A stretch of DNA of 64,000 bases from Lantana camara (GCA_037501455.1 CM074864.1:33072001-33136000); one strand, 5' to 3'; positions 44,053 to 55,722 are shown, counted from the first letter of the stretch. The notes: generated from the letters alone by a model not told the origin. Numbers and translations: made by a program.

Positions 44053-46772
44053 TGTAACGCCCCATATTTCCGAATTTCGAGTAAGCACGCCACGTGTGTG
44101 TTTTGATGATTTTATATTAATTATTTAATTCTTGCATTCATTAATTAAATGTGACATGATCATTTTATAAAATTGCATTTTCTAAAGTTGTGAAAATTAT
44201 TTCATTTCATGATTTATGTACTAGAATTGATTAATTGATTATGTTACATTAATTGATCATTTCCTTGAACTATGGGATTAATTGCATAAGAGGGCTTGGT
44301 CTTTGATTATTTAACTTCTCTAACTTGTACTTGATTGCTTAACTAATAAAATGGGAGGATTTATGTGCAATTAATTAGGATGACTCATAAAGTGGGAAGC
44401 ATTAATATCTTCATTTATATCATATTTTAATCCATTACACACAAGACATACATACACATTTGCTCTTGCTTCCATTTTGATCGATCAAATTTGCCAAGAG
44501 AAGAAGAAGGAGAATTTCATGCTTTGAGATATTTGTTGGATTGATCATTCATATTGAAGCATCATCATCCTCATTCAAGCATATCAACTCTTCTTTCTTC
44601 ATTTCAAGGTGAATATGAGCTTGCTTGATTGATTTCTTGATGAATTTGATAGCTACGGTTATGATATAAATTGGGTGAATTGTGTTTTAGTTGTTGGAAG
44701 TGTGAATACTTGATCCTGGCCTGAATTTGATGTGCATATATTAAGGTTTATGGACTTGTAGCATAAGTTGATATATTGAGCTCATATGTGTGATTCTTGA
44801 TGATTAATGAGTTATGGACATGAATATGTGGAACTTTAGTGAGTATTGAACTTGTATATATATATGTTGCATGAATTATGGTATTTGGATTGATTAGAAT
44901 TGGAATTGGTTGATTGTTTGTTGTGGTTCAATTTTTGCTCTGTTTTTCTGCCTCCCTGTTCCAATTCCTCTGAATTTTCTACTGTAGAAAATATTTGAAG
45001 TGTAGAGTACTCTCCTTTTTACGGCTCGTCAATATCTATTTTCGTTTGTGAGTTATGGCCGTTTTAATTTGGTGCCGCCAAACTGTCGCAATTCTGCGCT
45101 GATCCAATTTAAAACCGATTTGTGGCTTGATCAGAGAGACTAAATGATGGAAGTTTTTAAAACTTTTTTACTGGTGTATTTCTGGGTATGTTGTAGATAT
45201 CTCCACCAATTTTCAGATCGTTTCGACTTCGTTTGATAAGGGAACGACGATCATCTTTCACTAATAGCGCTGCAGGAAATTTTCTGCTTTGTGTCATATT
45301 CAAACAAAATCTGGTATTTACTCGGGGTGAACTAGAATTTGAGCCTTACATCATTGTAAAGATATGGTTGTCTAGTTTTCTAGGAATTTTGCAATTCGTT
45401 AAAATTCATTCCGATGAAGGAGTTATGCTTATTTGAATACAACGTGCGCATGTTGAAAATTTTCTGCATTAGTACCTACAAATTTCACATTTTGCTCCAA
45501 TGCCTTAATTGATCCCAAATTGCTATTATATGATACATTTCATGCAAAAACAAGATTATTTTGTGCCGTATTCATGATTCCACATCGTCTCGTTGCATTT
45601 CGCCGTTCGTCTTAATTGGTTCATACGAGTCGTGTCTCACTTGCACTTGTCATTGTTTGCACAGACCAGCTTCCTGGTGACGAGGGGCCGGCACCTTAGG
45701 CGGTTTTCTCGATTGGTTTTGTCTGTACAGGTGAGGTTTAATTTCTAGTTATATAGAACCATATGACCCTTATATGGATTTTAAGCCAAAACGTATACGT
45801 ATATCTATAGCTTTCCTCAAATGTTAATTGATTTTCACTGAACGACTGTATTGTATTGAACTGACTGTTTTGGCGAGTATATTGATTGCACTGTGGGACC
45901 GAGGGTAGTAGCTTGAGCCAACCGGGAAAGCATGGGCTGATGGGTAACTCCGGCTCTATCCTCACCATTTGGGATGACCCCTGAAGCCACTAGGAGATTA
46001 GTGGTGGAAGGAGTTCCGGGCTTTGGGTTTCATGCGCCCTCTGCTCACACTGATTGGATGGTTGAGTCTAGCTAACTCACCATCACCCCGGAGGAAGAAG
46101 GATGGACTGAAACTGTTACGTGTGCACTGTAATTGATTGCATGATCACCTATATAATTGATAACTTAATCATTGTACACTGTCGGAGTAAGGTTGGAGAA
46201 TTGCCCTCACTCGCCGGGCCACTGATTGACTGAAATGTAATTGATTGATTGTTAAACTTGTTAGCCATAATCTCGGGAGATGTTATCTTTTTATTGAACT
46301 TATATTGTGGTTTTCATAACTCATTACCCGAGGTTAGGACTTGTGTGTTAAATGCGCTTATATGCATATACCCCTCGCTCAGTCTTCTTAGACTGACACC
46401 TCACTTTTTTCAGGTTTTGCTAAGGGAGTGCTAGGCGGGAAACTGTGTCGTCCGGAGTTGTAGTTTCGGGTCTAGCACCTATGTTTGTCTTTACACACTT
46501 TTGTACCACTTATGTTCATCACTATTTTGTCATGTATATATGGGAGATGATATTGTATTGATATGACAGATTGATTTTGAAACTTATGCTTCCGCTTATA
46601 TATATCTTTCTGCATTGTTCTAAGTGGTTAAGGGTTAGTCCGGCCTAGCTCGGTTAGTTTTTTTTATTGTCTCCGTTCGCTATAGCTTTGGTTCATATAT
46701 GGATTGTCCGTTTCATACGTGGATCGAGGCTATAGTGCGGGGGATGGGACACCTCGCGTTTCGGGTGTTACA
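44053..46772 (+). repeat. solo LTR S, 2720 bp, TSD AATGA
   Basis: AATGA at 44048-44052 and 46773-46777 flanks a sequence from TGTAACGCCCC to GGGTGTTACA with no internal region, inserted in the 5' LTR of B. It belongs to the same LTR superfamily (shared 3' block, 66 nt block at 45665-45730, mini-hairpin at 46380-46395). It lacks the GC palindromes; at that place there is a 9 bp-arm inverted repeat ATTTTCTAC/GTAGAAAAT (44974-44992) and AGAGTACTCT (45004-45013). Confidence 0.9.
45665..45730 (+). other. 66 nt exon-like block, solo LTR S
   Basis: Exactly 66 nt between TTTGCACAG and GTGAGG, as in A and B, although the sequence has diverged; frame 1 is open. Confidence 0.45.
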
Positions 46773-46970
46773 AATGATTTTATTGCTTCCGCTTTCATTA
46801 TCATGTTTGCTCTAGTGTTGTTGGGGAGAGTGTCCCGCCTAGCTCGTCATTTTATTGTCACCCGTTCGCTATAGTTTTGGTTTACGTATGGATTTTCCAT
46901 TTCATACGTGGATTGAGGCTATAGTGCGGGGGATGTTGTGCCCTGGGGGTTAGGGTGCTACATCTACAGG

Positions 46971-46983
46971 TGGTATCAGAGCC
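46971..46983 (+). other. primer-binding site of B
   Basis: TGGTATCAGAGCC, 8 nt after the LTR end; initiator tRNA-Met type. The following ~80 nt closely match the leader of A. Confidence 0.9.
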
Positions 46984-47216
46984 CGGTTGCAAAACCGAGG
47001 TTCTCGAGTCGTGTCAAGTCAGTCTAGGTCGGACGGCATAGGATTACTTGTTATGTGAGAGTCTGCATTTCGTTGAATTACTTGATTTAAGTGTTTTCTT
47101 GCATTACTTGAGATATTTGACCATTCTTGAATGTGTGTTTATGGCTATCATTGAATTATATGCACACATTTGCATGTATTAACCAAGCCACGCATGTGTA
47201 GTGATTTGATTTCAGG

Positions 47217-49229
47217 ATGGAGCACGACAGACATTCCAGTGACCGATCCTCGAGGCACAGGCATCATCATCGCCGGCATCATCGCCGGGAGAGATCACCT
47301 CCTCCTCCACCTGCTCAGGCACAGCCCCAGGATTTCATGAACGCGGTAGTGGGGCTAATTGATCAGAGGTTACAGGAAAGGGTTCCTCCACCACCTCCAG
47401 CACCAGTGGCACCTCAGGAGAATCCCATTTCTGCCATTTTGCGAGAGTTTCAAAATCAGCGTCCCCCGAAGTTCTACAAGGGCGACGATATTCAGGCAGA
47501 GATGTGGCTAAAAGAGATCGAGAGGATCTGGCAGCTTATCCCTTGTGATACCCAGGAGAAGGCTCACTGTACCCTCACTTTGATCCAGGGCGAGGCCTAT
47601 TCGTGGTGGGAGAGCACACAGATTGTTCTAGAGGCAGCCGGGACAGATATTACTTGGGAGGTATTTGCGCGGGAGTTCAGAAACAAGTATATCCCTCCAA
47701 CTTCCCGTACCCGCAGGTTGAGGGAGTTTACCGAGTTGAAACAGGGAGGCAGATCTGTGGGGCAGTATATCGCCGAGTACGAGAGACTTTCTCGCTATGC
47801 ACCCAACGTAGCGAATGACGACTTTCACAAGGCGATGCAGTTCGTCCAGGGACTCAGGCCAGACATTCAGGATGCGCTGAAAGCAGCCAACACCAGCACT
47901 TGGGCCAAAGCTACCGTCAAAGCTCTAAAGGTTGAGGATTCTGACATTGCTAGGAGAGCTACTCCGCGGACTGGACAGGCTTCGGGCTCGAGAGCAGGTC
48001 AGGGATCGAGCTCGGGAAAGAGGCCGATGATTTACTCTGCACCTCCCGCACCGAAGGACTCCAGGAAGAAGCTTAAGGAGACAGGGCCGTTACAGAGGGG
48101 TCCGAGAGCTCCAACACCATCACAGCCACCTCAGAAACCGAGTTACAGATTTTGTGGACTTCCTACACATCATTATGATAACTGCAGACGCCGGTTAGGT
48201 TTATGTTTGATCTGTGGGAGCGACGAGCACATGGTTGACGGCTGTCCGGATCGTCGGGATCCGCCACCTGCAGGTCCGAGGCCACTTGTGAGAGCTCGGG
48301 CTTATGCACTCACTGGGGAGGAGCAGGATGCTGAGATAGACCCTGCCGCGGTAGTTGAAGGTATTATTTGCATCCATGGCACGAACATCCATACATTATT
48401 TGATCCAGGAGCTACACACTCCTTTCTTGTGCACTCTATTGCTATTACTTTATCTTTGCCTGCTATGTGTACTTCTGTGCGCTATTTAGTTAGTACTCCT
48501 TTCGGTAGTAGGCGAGAGACGGATCAGGTTTACAGGGATGTTCCAGTGGTGATTAAAGGCCGGGAGTTTCTGATAGATTTCATTGTTATGCCGATGGAGA
48601 GATACGGGGCTATATTGGGGATGGAATGGTTATACAGGCATTGTGCTACCGTGGATTGTCGGGCTAAGAAGGTTCAGTTGGGTTCAGAGGTTACCACGGG
48701 TTGTACTTCGAAGACTGTACCCCTACTTTCGTTTTCAGAGGCTCAGAAGCTAGTCAGAGACGGGGCTACCGGGTTTATTGCTTATATTTTGAACAAGCCA
48801 AAAGATCAGGTGAAGTTAGAGGACACCGAGGTGGTAAAGGAGTTTCCTGAGGTTTTCCCAGAAAAGTTAGATTCTTTGCCTCCTGAGCGAGAAATAGAGT
48901 TTGTCATCGATCTTTTTCCGAATGCCGAGCCGTATTCAAAGACTCCATACCGGATGGCTCCAGCTGAATTAAAGGAATTAAAAGTCCAGCTGGAAGCATT
49001 GTTGAAAGTTGGGTACATTCGGCCGAGTTCTTCACCCTGGGGAGCGCCGGTGTTATTTGTAAAGAAAAAGGACGGGACTTTAAGAATGTGCATCGATTAC
49101 AGGGAGTTGAACAAGATGACTATTAAGAACAAGTATCCCCTCCCACATATCGAGGAGTTATTCGATATACTTCAGGGTTCCAAAGTTTATTCGAAATTGG
49201 ATTTAAGACAGGGATACTATCAGCTGTGA
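47217..49229 (+). pseudogene. B Gag, protease and N-terminal RT (ends at premature stop)
   Basis: 670 codons. The Met is chosen because it aligns with the A gag start and follows TTTCAGG. Residues 5-28 are His/Arg-rich, then a Pro-rich linker. The capsid (retrotrans_gag) domain spans about 60-245 ('[10 protein letters not shown]', 'GEAYSWWE', '[10 protein letters not shown]'). Two zinc knuckles lie near 310-345: the first has Tyr for its first Cys, the second ([14 protein letters not shown]) is intact. The protease motif FDPGATHSF is at about 395, and RT fingers at about 560-670 ('[10 protein letters not shown]', 'IDYRELN', '[10 protein letters not shown]'). The TGA at 49227-49229 replaces an expected Arg CGA, a typical CpG deamination. 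Confidence 0.9.
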
Positions 49230-50975
49230 ATCCGAGCAGAGGATATTCCTAAGACAGGATTCAATACTCGGTACGGGCACTACGAGTTCGTGGTTATGCC
49301 ATTTGTATTAACTAACACCCCTGCAGCTTTTATGGCTATGATGCACTGGATATTCAGGCCTTTCCTCGACAAGTTCGTGGTGATTTTTATTGATGATATT
49401 CTGGTTTTCTCAAAATCAGCCGAGGAGCACGCGAGACATCTTAAGCTCATTCTTCAGACTTTAAAGGAGCATCAGTTGTTTGCTAAGTTTAGCAAGTGTG
49501 AATTCTGGATTGATCGGGTTTCTTTCTTGGGACATGTAATTTCAGGAAAAGGGTTGGAAGTCGATCCCTCAAAAATCGAGGCCGTGCTCAAGTGGGAGAA
49601 ACCAAAGAATGCCTCGGAAATTAGAAGCTTCTTGGGATTGGCCGGTTATTATAGAAGGTTCGTTCAGGACTTCTCTAAGATTGCTGCACCGTTAACCCGA
49701 TTAACAAAGAAAGATGTTAGGTTCATCTGGGACGAGAAGTGTGATCAAAGTTTTAACTTTTTGAAAGAAAAGTTAGTCTCAGCTCCGGTTTTAACTTTAC
49801 CCGAGGGTTCAGATGAGTATGCAGTGTATACAGATGCTTCTAAAGAAGGCTTAGGTTGTGTTTTGACTCAGAAAGGAAAAGTGATCGCCTATGCTTCTCG
49901 GAAGCTAAAGGAATATGAAAGGAATTATCCAACACACGACTTAGAGCTTGCAGCCGTGATCTTTGCTCTCGGGAAATGGAGACATTATCTTTACAGGACT
50001 TCCTTTGAGATTTTTACCGACCACAAGAGCCTCCAGTATTTGTTCACACAAAAAGATTTAAATATGAGGCAACGACGATGGATGGAAAAGTTAGAAGATT
50101 ATGATTGTACAATCAAATACCATCTCGGGAAAGCCAATGTGGTCGCCGATGCACTTAGCAGGAAGGTGAGTGTATCGAGTTTGGAAATAAAGGAAAGTGA
50201 GGAAGTTGCCCCGATTGTGTTAAAGGCTCGGGTTTCTAATATCATAATTCAGCCGGAATTAAAGTATCAGTTATTTGAGGCTCAGAATAAGGATCCGGAA
50301 GTGCAGAAGCTTGTAAGTAAAGCTAAGGATGCCCCGGAGAGTCCGTTTGGGTTTGATGAGACCGGGTTGCTTCGGTTTAAAAACAGAATAGTAGTAACTG
50401 AAGAATTGAGACGGGTCCTACTTGAAGAAGCTCACAAGTCAGCCTACTCGATCCACCCAGGAGGAAATAAAATGTATAAGGATTTGAAGCAATATTATTG
50501 GTGGAACGGGATGAAAAGAGACGTGGCAGAATATGTGAAACATTGCTTGACTTGTCAAAAAGTGAAAGCTGAGCACCAAAAGCCCGCAGGACTTCTACAA
50601 CCGTTACCTATTCCCGAATGGAAGTGGGAACAAGTAACGATGGACTTTGTTTCCGGATTACTGAAGGTTAAAGGTGGGTCTGATGGAATTTGGGTAATCC
50701 TGGATAGATTTACGAAGTCTGCTCACTTTCTACCGGTCCGGATGTCTTATAAGATCCCGAAGTTGGCTGAAATTTATAACAGAGAGATTATTCGACTTCA
50801 TGGTATTTCGGTGAGCATCGTTTCAGACCGAGACCCGAGATTTACTTCTAAGTTGTGGCAAGAGTTACAGGCCGTTTTGGGAACGAAACTTAAGTTCAGT
50901 ACGGCATTTCACCCGCAGACAGACGGTCAAACTGAAAGGTTAATCAGATATTTGGAAGATCTTCTTCGGGCTTGC
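49230..50975 (+). pseudogene. B RT palm, RNase H and integrase core
   Basis: Continues in the same frame after the stop. RT '[11 protein letters not shown]' (the Asp pair near 49393) and '[10 protein letters not shown]'; RNase H '[10 protein letters not shown]' (about 49830) and 'LKWR'-like 'ALGKWRHYL'; connection '[12 protein letters not shown]'. Integrase zinc finger HHCC at about 50430-50555 (CLTCQ), and the D-D-E core at 50641 (MDFVSG), about 50824 (SDRDPRF) and about 50933 (QTER). A 2 nt deletion near 50974 shifts the frame inside integrase. All catalytic residues of RT and integrase that I can see are present. Confidence 0.9.
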
Positions 50976-50976
50976 G

Positions 50977-51721
50977 ATGGATTTTCAGAACTCGTGGGCA
51001 GAACAGCTTCCTTTGATCGAGTTTGCTTATAATAACAGCTTTCAGGCTTCGATCGGGATAGCTCCTTATGAACTTCTTTATGGAAGAAAGGGCCGATCTC
51101 CGTTGTTCTTCGACTTGGAAGAATGGAAATGGTCGAAACAGGAAGGGGTAAAGAAAGGTGAAAGGTTTGAAAGGCCTTCTAAAGTCGTTCAAGCTATGAT
51201 TGAGAAAGTTCAAATGATTCAACAACGGATGAAAGCCGCGCAAGATAGGCAAAAGAGCTATGCCGATAAGCGCCGAAGAGATCTGGAATTCGAAGTTGGA
51301 GACCGGGTATTCTTGAAGGTGTCACCAAGAAAAGGTTTCACCCGAATCGGGAAAGGAGGAAAACTTAATCCTCGCTACTTAGGTCCTTTCGAGATTCTTG
51401 AAAGAATAGGCGAGGTAGCCTATCGACTGGACCTACCACCGAGTCTTACGGGGATTCACAACGTATTTCATGTTTCAGAATTAAGGAAATATTACCCCGA
51501 TGCGACTACGATTCTCCCCGTGGAAGAAGTTGTGCTGGAACCAAATTTAACATTTGTTCAGAGGCCGGTTAAAATCTTGGATCGAAAATTTCAGGAAATT
51601 GAGAAACCGGAGAATTCCCATGGTTAAAGTGTTGTGGAGAAGTGATAGAACCGAGGAAGCGACATGGGAAACAGAAGATAAGATGAAACGGTTCCACCTG
51701 GAGTTGTTCACACAAGACTAG
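50977..51721 (+). pseudogene. B integrase C-terminus and chromodomain, frameshifted
   Basis: Starts after the frameshift near 50974: '[22 protein letters not shown]', the GPF/Y-like 'YLGPFEILERIGEVAYRLDLP', then the chromodomain start 'PVKILDRKFQE'. An extra A in the run at 51596-51598 shifts the frame, which otherwise would continue through 'VKVLWRSDRTEEATWETEDKM' to a TAG at 51719-51721. The chromodomain assigns B to chromoviruses, which are known to use it for targeting modified chromatin. Confidence 0.85.
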
Positions 51722-51759
51722 AGAATCTGGGGACCAGATTCTTATAAGGGGGGGAGAGT
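51722..51759 (+). other. pre-tract stem-loop and polypurine tract of B
   Basis: Arms AGAATCTGG (51722-51730) and CCAGATTCT (51734-51742) with loop GGA begin right after the pol stop. AAGGGGGGGAGAGT then abuts the LTR. Confidence 0.75.
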
Positions 51760-54417
51760 TGTAACGCCCCGGTTCCGGATGAACAGGTAAGCACGCCACG
51801 TGTGAGTTTGAGCGTAGGTTTTATTTTATTTCTTTAAATTTATAATATTCGTACGTGGCATCTCATAATTTTATAAAATTCATGAAACATCCTTTATGTG
51901 AATTATTTAATTTTATATCATTGAAAATATTATTTCATGACACGGAAAAATAATTATTGCATGAAACAAGTGCCGAGAGTGTTTTAAATTACCAAATTGT
52001 CCCTAGTTGAATATTTCTTTAAATTCTAGGGACTTAATTGCATAATCTTTAGGGACTTAATTGAACATATTTTAAATTGTTGCATACTTGATTGCATAAA
52101 TTCACAAATTAAGGGATTAATTGGCAATTAGCACATTTCACAAAAATCAAGGAGGATGAATCACGTAATATCATCTTCTAGCTTCCATGATCTCATTTCA
52201 TCAAAGTTTTTCCCAACAATTTGCTTCCTTTCACTCTCGGATTATCACGTAACAAAAAGGGAAGAGAGAATTCATCCAATCATCAAGATTTCAAGAAATA
52301 TTTCAAGGAATTGGGAATTAATCATCTTCATCATCCATCTTCTTCATCCTTTTCATTTAAGGTTGGTTTGCATGAGTTGATGAGCTTTGATCATATATGT
52401 ATAAGTTAGGGTTTGAGTTTGATGTGCTAGATGAATTAATTGGAGTTGGAAGCATGATTGGGTGATCACATCATGAATTATGGCATGATTTATAGCTGGA
52501 ATTCTTGAATATTTGGCATGAATGATCAAGTTTGATCATGAACATGAGTATTGGAATCTTGATGATATATTGTGTTTTAAGTGTTTAAGTGTTAGTTTAT
52601 CATTCTTTGAGTACATATGAATCCTATTCCCAGAAAACTTTGGCTTTGATGATCAAAAATTGGATTTTGTTGTGGTGGTTATGCATTCCCGTAGCCATCC
52701 CCTGTTTCTGCTCTGTTCTTCAAATTTGCAAAATCTGGGAACGACCGTTCCCAGCCTCAAGGCATTGTGGGAACGGGCGTTCCCACCTTTTCAAATAAAC
52801 TAGGCGGCCGAGCATGGGAACGGGCGTTCCCACTTTGGCCTTGGTACCGGAAGGGCCGTTCCCAGCTAAAAGGTGCGCTTTTATTTTTAAAATCGTTGGC
52901 ACGCTTTGCGGAATTCATGGGAACGACCGTTCCCATTTTCAAAAGGGGTCCGGAACGGCCGTTCCCACCTGGCTTGTAGAACAAAAGTTTCTACATAAAA
53001 TTACGAAAATGACCCCTCGATCCGACGACTTCTTTGACCCCGAATTGCTATAATATGTGCTAATATGAAGTGAAACAACATGTTATCATGCCACATTGCA
53101 TTTTCATCGTCGTCTCGATACATTTTCGTCGTTCGTCACATTTGGTCCATTTTAGGTCATGTCTCACGTATATACGTCATGTTTGCACAGGTCACGAGGT
53201 CGTGGACGAGGAGCAGGCTCCGTAGAGCATATCCTTGTTATATTTTGTTAGAAAAGGTGAGGTGTTGTTTTGAGTAAATCGAACCCTATAACCCTTATGT
53301 GCTATTTTTGGCCAAAACGTATTATAATTGTAAACGTTTTCAAAGTTATAAATGTTTCAAGCATGAAAATATTGATTGTCATGATTTTCAAGCAAGTTTG
53401 GCGAGTACATGATTGTACGTGGGCCCGAGGGCAATTCTTGAGCCAACCGGGAAAGCAAGGGCTGACGGGTAACTCCTGAATTATCCTCACATTGTTGGGA
53501 TCAACCCCGAAGCCACTAGGAGATTAGTGGTGGAAGGAGTTCCGTGTCTAGGGGGTCATGTCCCCTACACACATCATGTCGTGGATAGTCGAGCCTTGCA
53601 AACTCACTATCACCCGGAGGAAGAAGGAGACTGGGGATTAATCCGGCATGTCGGGTTATCCTCGGGTTATCGCATGATTTCAGGCATGAAATTGTCTATG
53701 TGAGCACTAAATGGAATTGCATGATCATGTATTGAATTGATAACGCAAGCACGTATTGTCACATTTGGTGTAAAGGTTGGAGAATCACCCCTACTCGCCG
53801 GGGTCACATGTTCATGAAGTGTTCAAGCTAAAATGTTAAAGTGATTGGTTGTAATCTCGGGCAAAGATTAAGCTTCTTGAATTATATATCTATTTTATTC
53901 TCAAAGTCTTCACCCGAGGCTACAACTTGCATGTGATGTGTGTTATATATAATTATTGCCCCTCACTCAGTCTTCGGTAGACTGGTACTTCACTTTTCAG
54001 GTACGTGAGCGCTTGGTCGTGCTAGGCGGGTATCCGGTCGAGTTTTGCATTCTCACGAGTCTAGTATTGTACCTTCATGTATAGCACTCTTTGTATCTCA
54101 TGTCATGTTCGTTGTTAGTTTCTTTTGGATACCTGATTATGTATATTATTAAGAGATGATAATGTATTGATAGTTAAGTTGGTATCTATAAGTATCTATT
54201 TGATAAATATGGTACCTATATGTACGAATGATTTTATTGCTTCCGCTTTCATTATCATGTTTGCTCTGGTGTTGTTGGGGAGAGTGTCCCGCCTAGCTCG
54301 TCATTTTATTGTCACCCGTTCGCTATAGTTTTGGTTTATGTATGGATTTTCCATTTCATACGTGGATCGAGGCTATAGTGCGGGGGGATGTAGTGCCCTG
54401 GGGGTTAGGGTGCTACA
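51760..54417 (+). repeat. 3' LTR of B, 2658 bp
   Basis: Uninterrupted copy. Donor-like site 52361/52362, palindromes 52736-52966, 66 nt block 53191-53256, mini-hairpin 53968-53984, acceptor-like CAG ending 54000, shared 3' block 54230-54417. Confidence 0.9.
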
Positions 54418-54976
54418 GTAACGCCCCGACTTTTCAAATCGTTCAGGTATGAATTATGTGATAATAACGTGCGCATTTTATTTATTTTAATTATGTTATT
54501 AATTGTTTTATTTTATATTATATGAAATTATTGAAGTATTTAATTATTTGAAAATATTTGAATATGAATTTATATGAATTTTCTTTTACTAGGTCCAGGT
54601 CTTGCATTAGTGTTTAGCACTCTCATTTTGTTATACTCGCGCTCGTGATATTATTTTGACATATGATTTTATATATGAATTTTGTTATGGGGCGTATATG
54701 TTTTGAGCCATGATGGCTTGTAAATGTTGTATATGAATTCTATTTTTGGAGCTTGAATGCTTATGGTATATTATATATTGATATGATCGGTTATTGCTTC
54801 CGCTTTAATGTTTTGCTCTGATTTATGGTTTAAGGGTTAGTCCCGCCTAGCCTAGTGAGTGTGTGTGTGTTTGTGTGTCCCCGTTCGCCGTGACTTAGCT
54901 CGTATGTGGATTATCTATTTTATATGCGGGTCGGGTCTCGGTACGGGGATGTGGCACCTTGCGCTCGGGTGTTACA
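54418..54976 (+). repeat. short solo LTR C, about 560 bp, TSD TTTAC
   Basis: Its first six bases (TGTAAC) remain at 41575-41580, left of B; the rest follows B. TTTAC duplications at 41570-41574 and 54977-54981 flank it. It has the 3' block of the longer LTRs ('ATTGCTTCCGC', 'GTCCCGCCTAGC', 'CCCCGTTCGC') but none of the middle 2 kb. Confidence 0.85.
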
Positions 54977-54981
54977 TTTAC

Positions 54982-55722
54982 CATCTTCTCAAACTCGAGT
55001 AAACTGTTTCTTCGGTGATGCTTTCAAGAACACTCTCTCGCCTATGGTGAATTCTAAATCTCTCCTTCTTCTATCAGTGCAACTCTGCTATCTATAGTAA
55101 CCCACTAATCTGAGAAAGCTTCGTACTTCGGTAGGGTTCTTCGGTGTCTTTAACTCCATCACAGCTTCGACTTTGATGGATCTACTTCAACTCCGGTTTA
55201 GAAAATGATGTGTCCGAGAAATATAACTATTTTTACCCAAAACTCGCATTTGTTGAACTTGGCATATAGCTTGTGATCCAGCAAAGTGCTCAACACAATT
55301 CAGATATGCTCGGTGTGCTCCTCTGGTACCTTTAAGAGCACCAAAAATGTCGTCCAATTGTTTTCTCAACTCTTCCAAGATGACTTCCTTCTTGTAACAA
55401 TCCAGATTAATACAACACTTAAACAACCAATCCATTCCAAGGATGATTCCATATCTCGTCATAGTCAACTCAATGAAATCTAAAGGTTACTAGCGATTAT
55501 CAGTGCATATAGGGCCGCGTTTATATACTTGATCCGTTACGTGGTAAGTCCCCAAAGGAAAACTTACTTCAAATTTATATGACAATTATTCAATTGGAAA
55601 TTGTAAATACGCACATAAATTAGATGCAATAAATAAATGCATGGCACCAGGGTCATATAAGACCTTAACTGGCGTGTTAAGAATGTGCACAATACCTTCC
55701 ACAGCAGATGAAGGATCAACCT
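54982..55722 (-). pseudogene. gypsy F pol fragments (integrase end, RT thumb, protease)
   Basis: In minus sense from 55717: protease ('GIVHIL'-like, then the active-site region read with shifts), 'MTRYGIILGMDWLFKCC' (55468 downward), then a jump to RT text ('LYAKFNKCEFW'-like, 'TPKNPTEVRSF' near 55160-55110), then a jump to the integrase C-terminus ('RDLEF.IGERVFLKASPKK' near 55070-54990). RT core, RNase H and integrase core are missing, so F carries two internal deletions in addition to insertions. Confidence 0.75.

Larger units (their letters stand above)
41581..46962 (+). repeat. 5' LTR of B, split by solo LTR S (41581-44052 and 46778-46962)
   Basis: Starts TGTAACGCCCCGG and ends GGGTGCTACA. 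Removing S and one AATGA gives 2657 bp against 2658 for the 3' LTR. Palindrome array 42559-42787, 66 nt block 43012-43077, mini-hairpin 43789-43805. Confidence 0.9.
41581..54417 (+). mobile_element. gypsy chromovirus element B, 12,837 bp including nested solo LTR S, TSD GTAAC
   Basis: GTAAC duplications at 41576-41580 and 54418-54422 flank two LTRs of about 2657 bp that look about 98-99% identical. Internal order is primer site, gag, protease, RT, RNase H, integrase, chromodomain, polypurine tract: Ty3/gypsy order with chromodomain, Tekay/Del-like by RT and integrase text. It inserted six bases into LTR C. Its 5' LTR was later hit by LTR S. It is the youngest near-complete element here but is broken in pol. 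Confidence 0.9.

Noticed and set aside
47217..49229. Host gene encoding a retrotransposon-derived protein
   Set aside because: It lies between matching LTRs with primer site, polypurine tract and target duplication, so it is ordinary element coding sequence.
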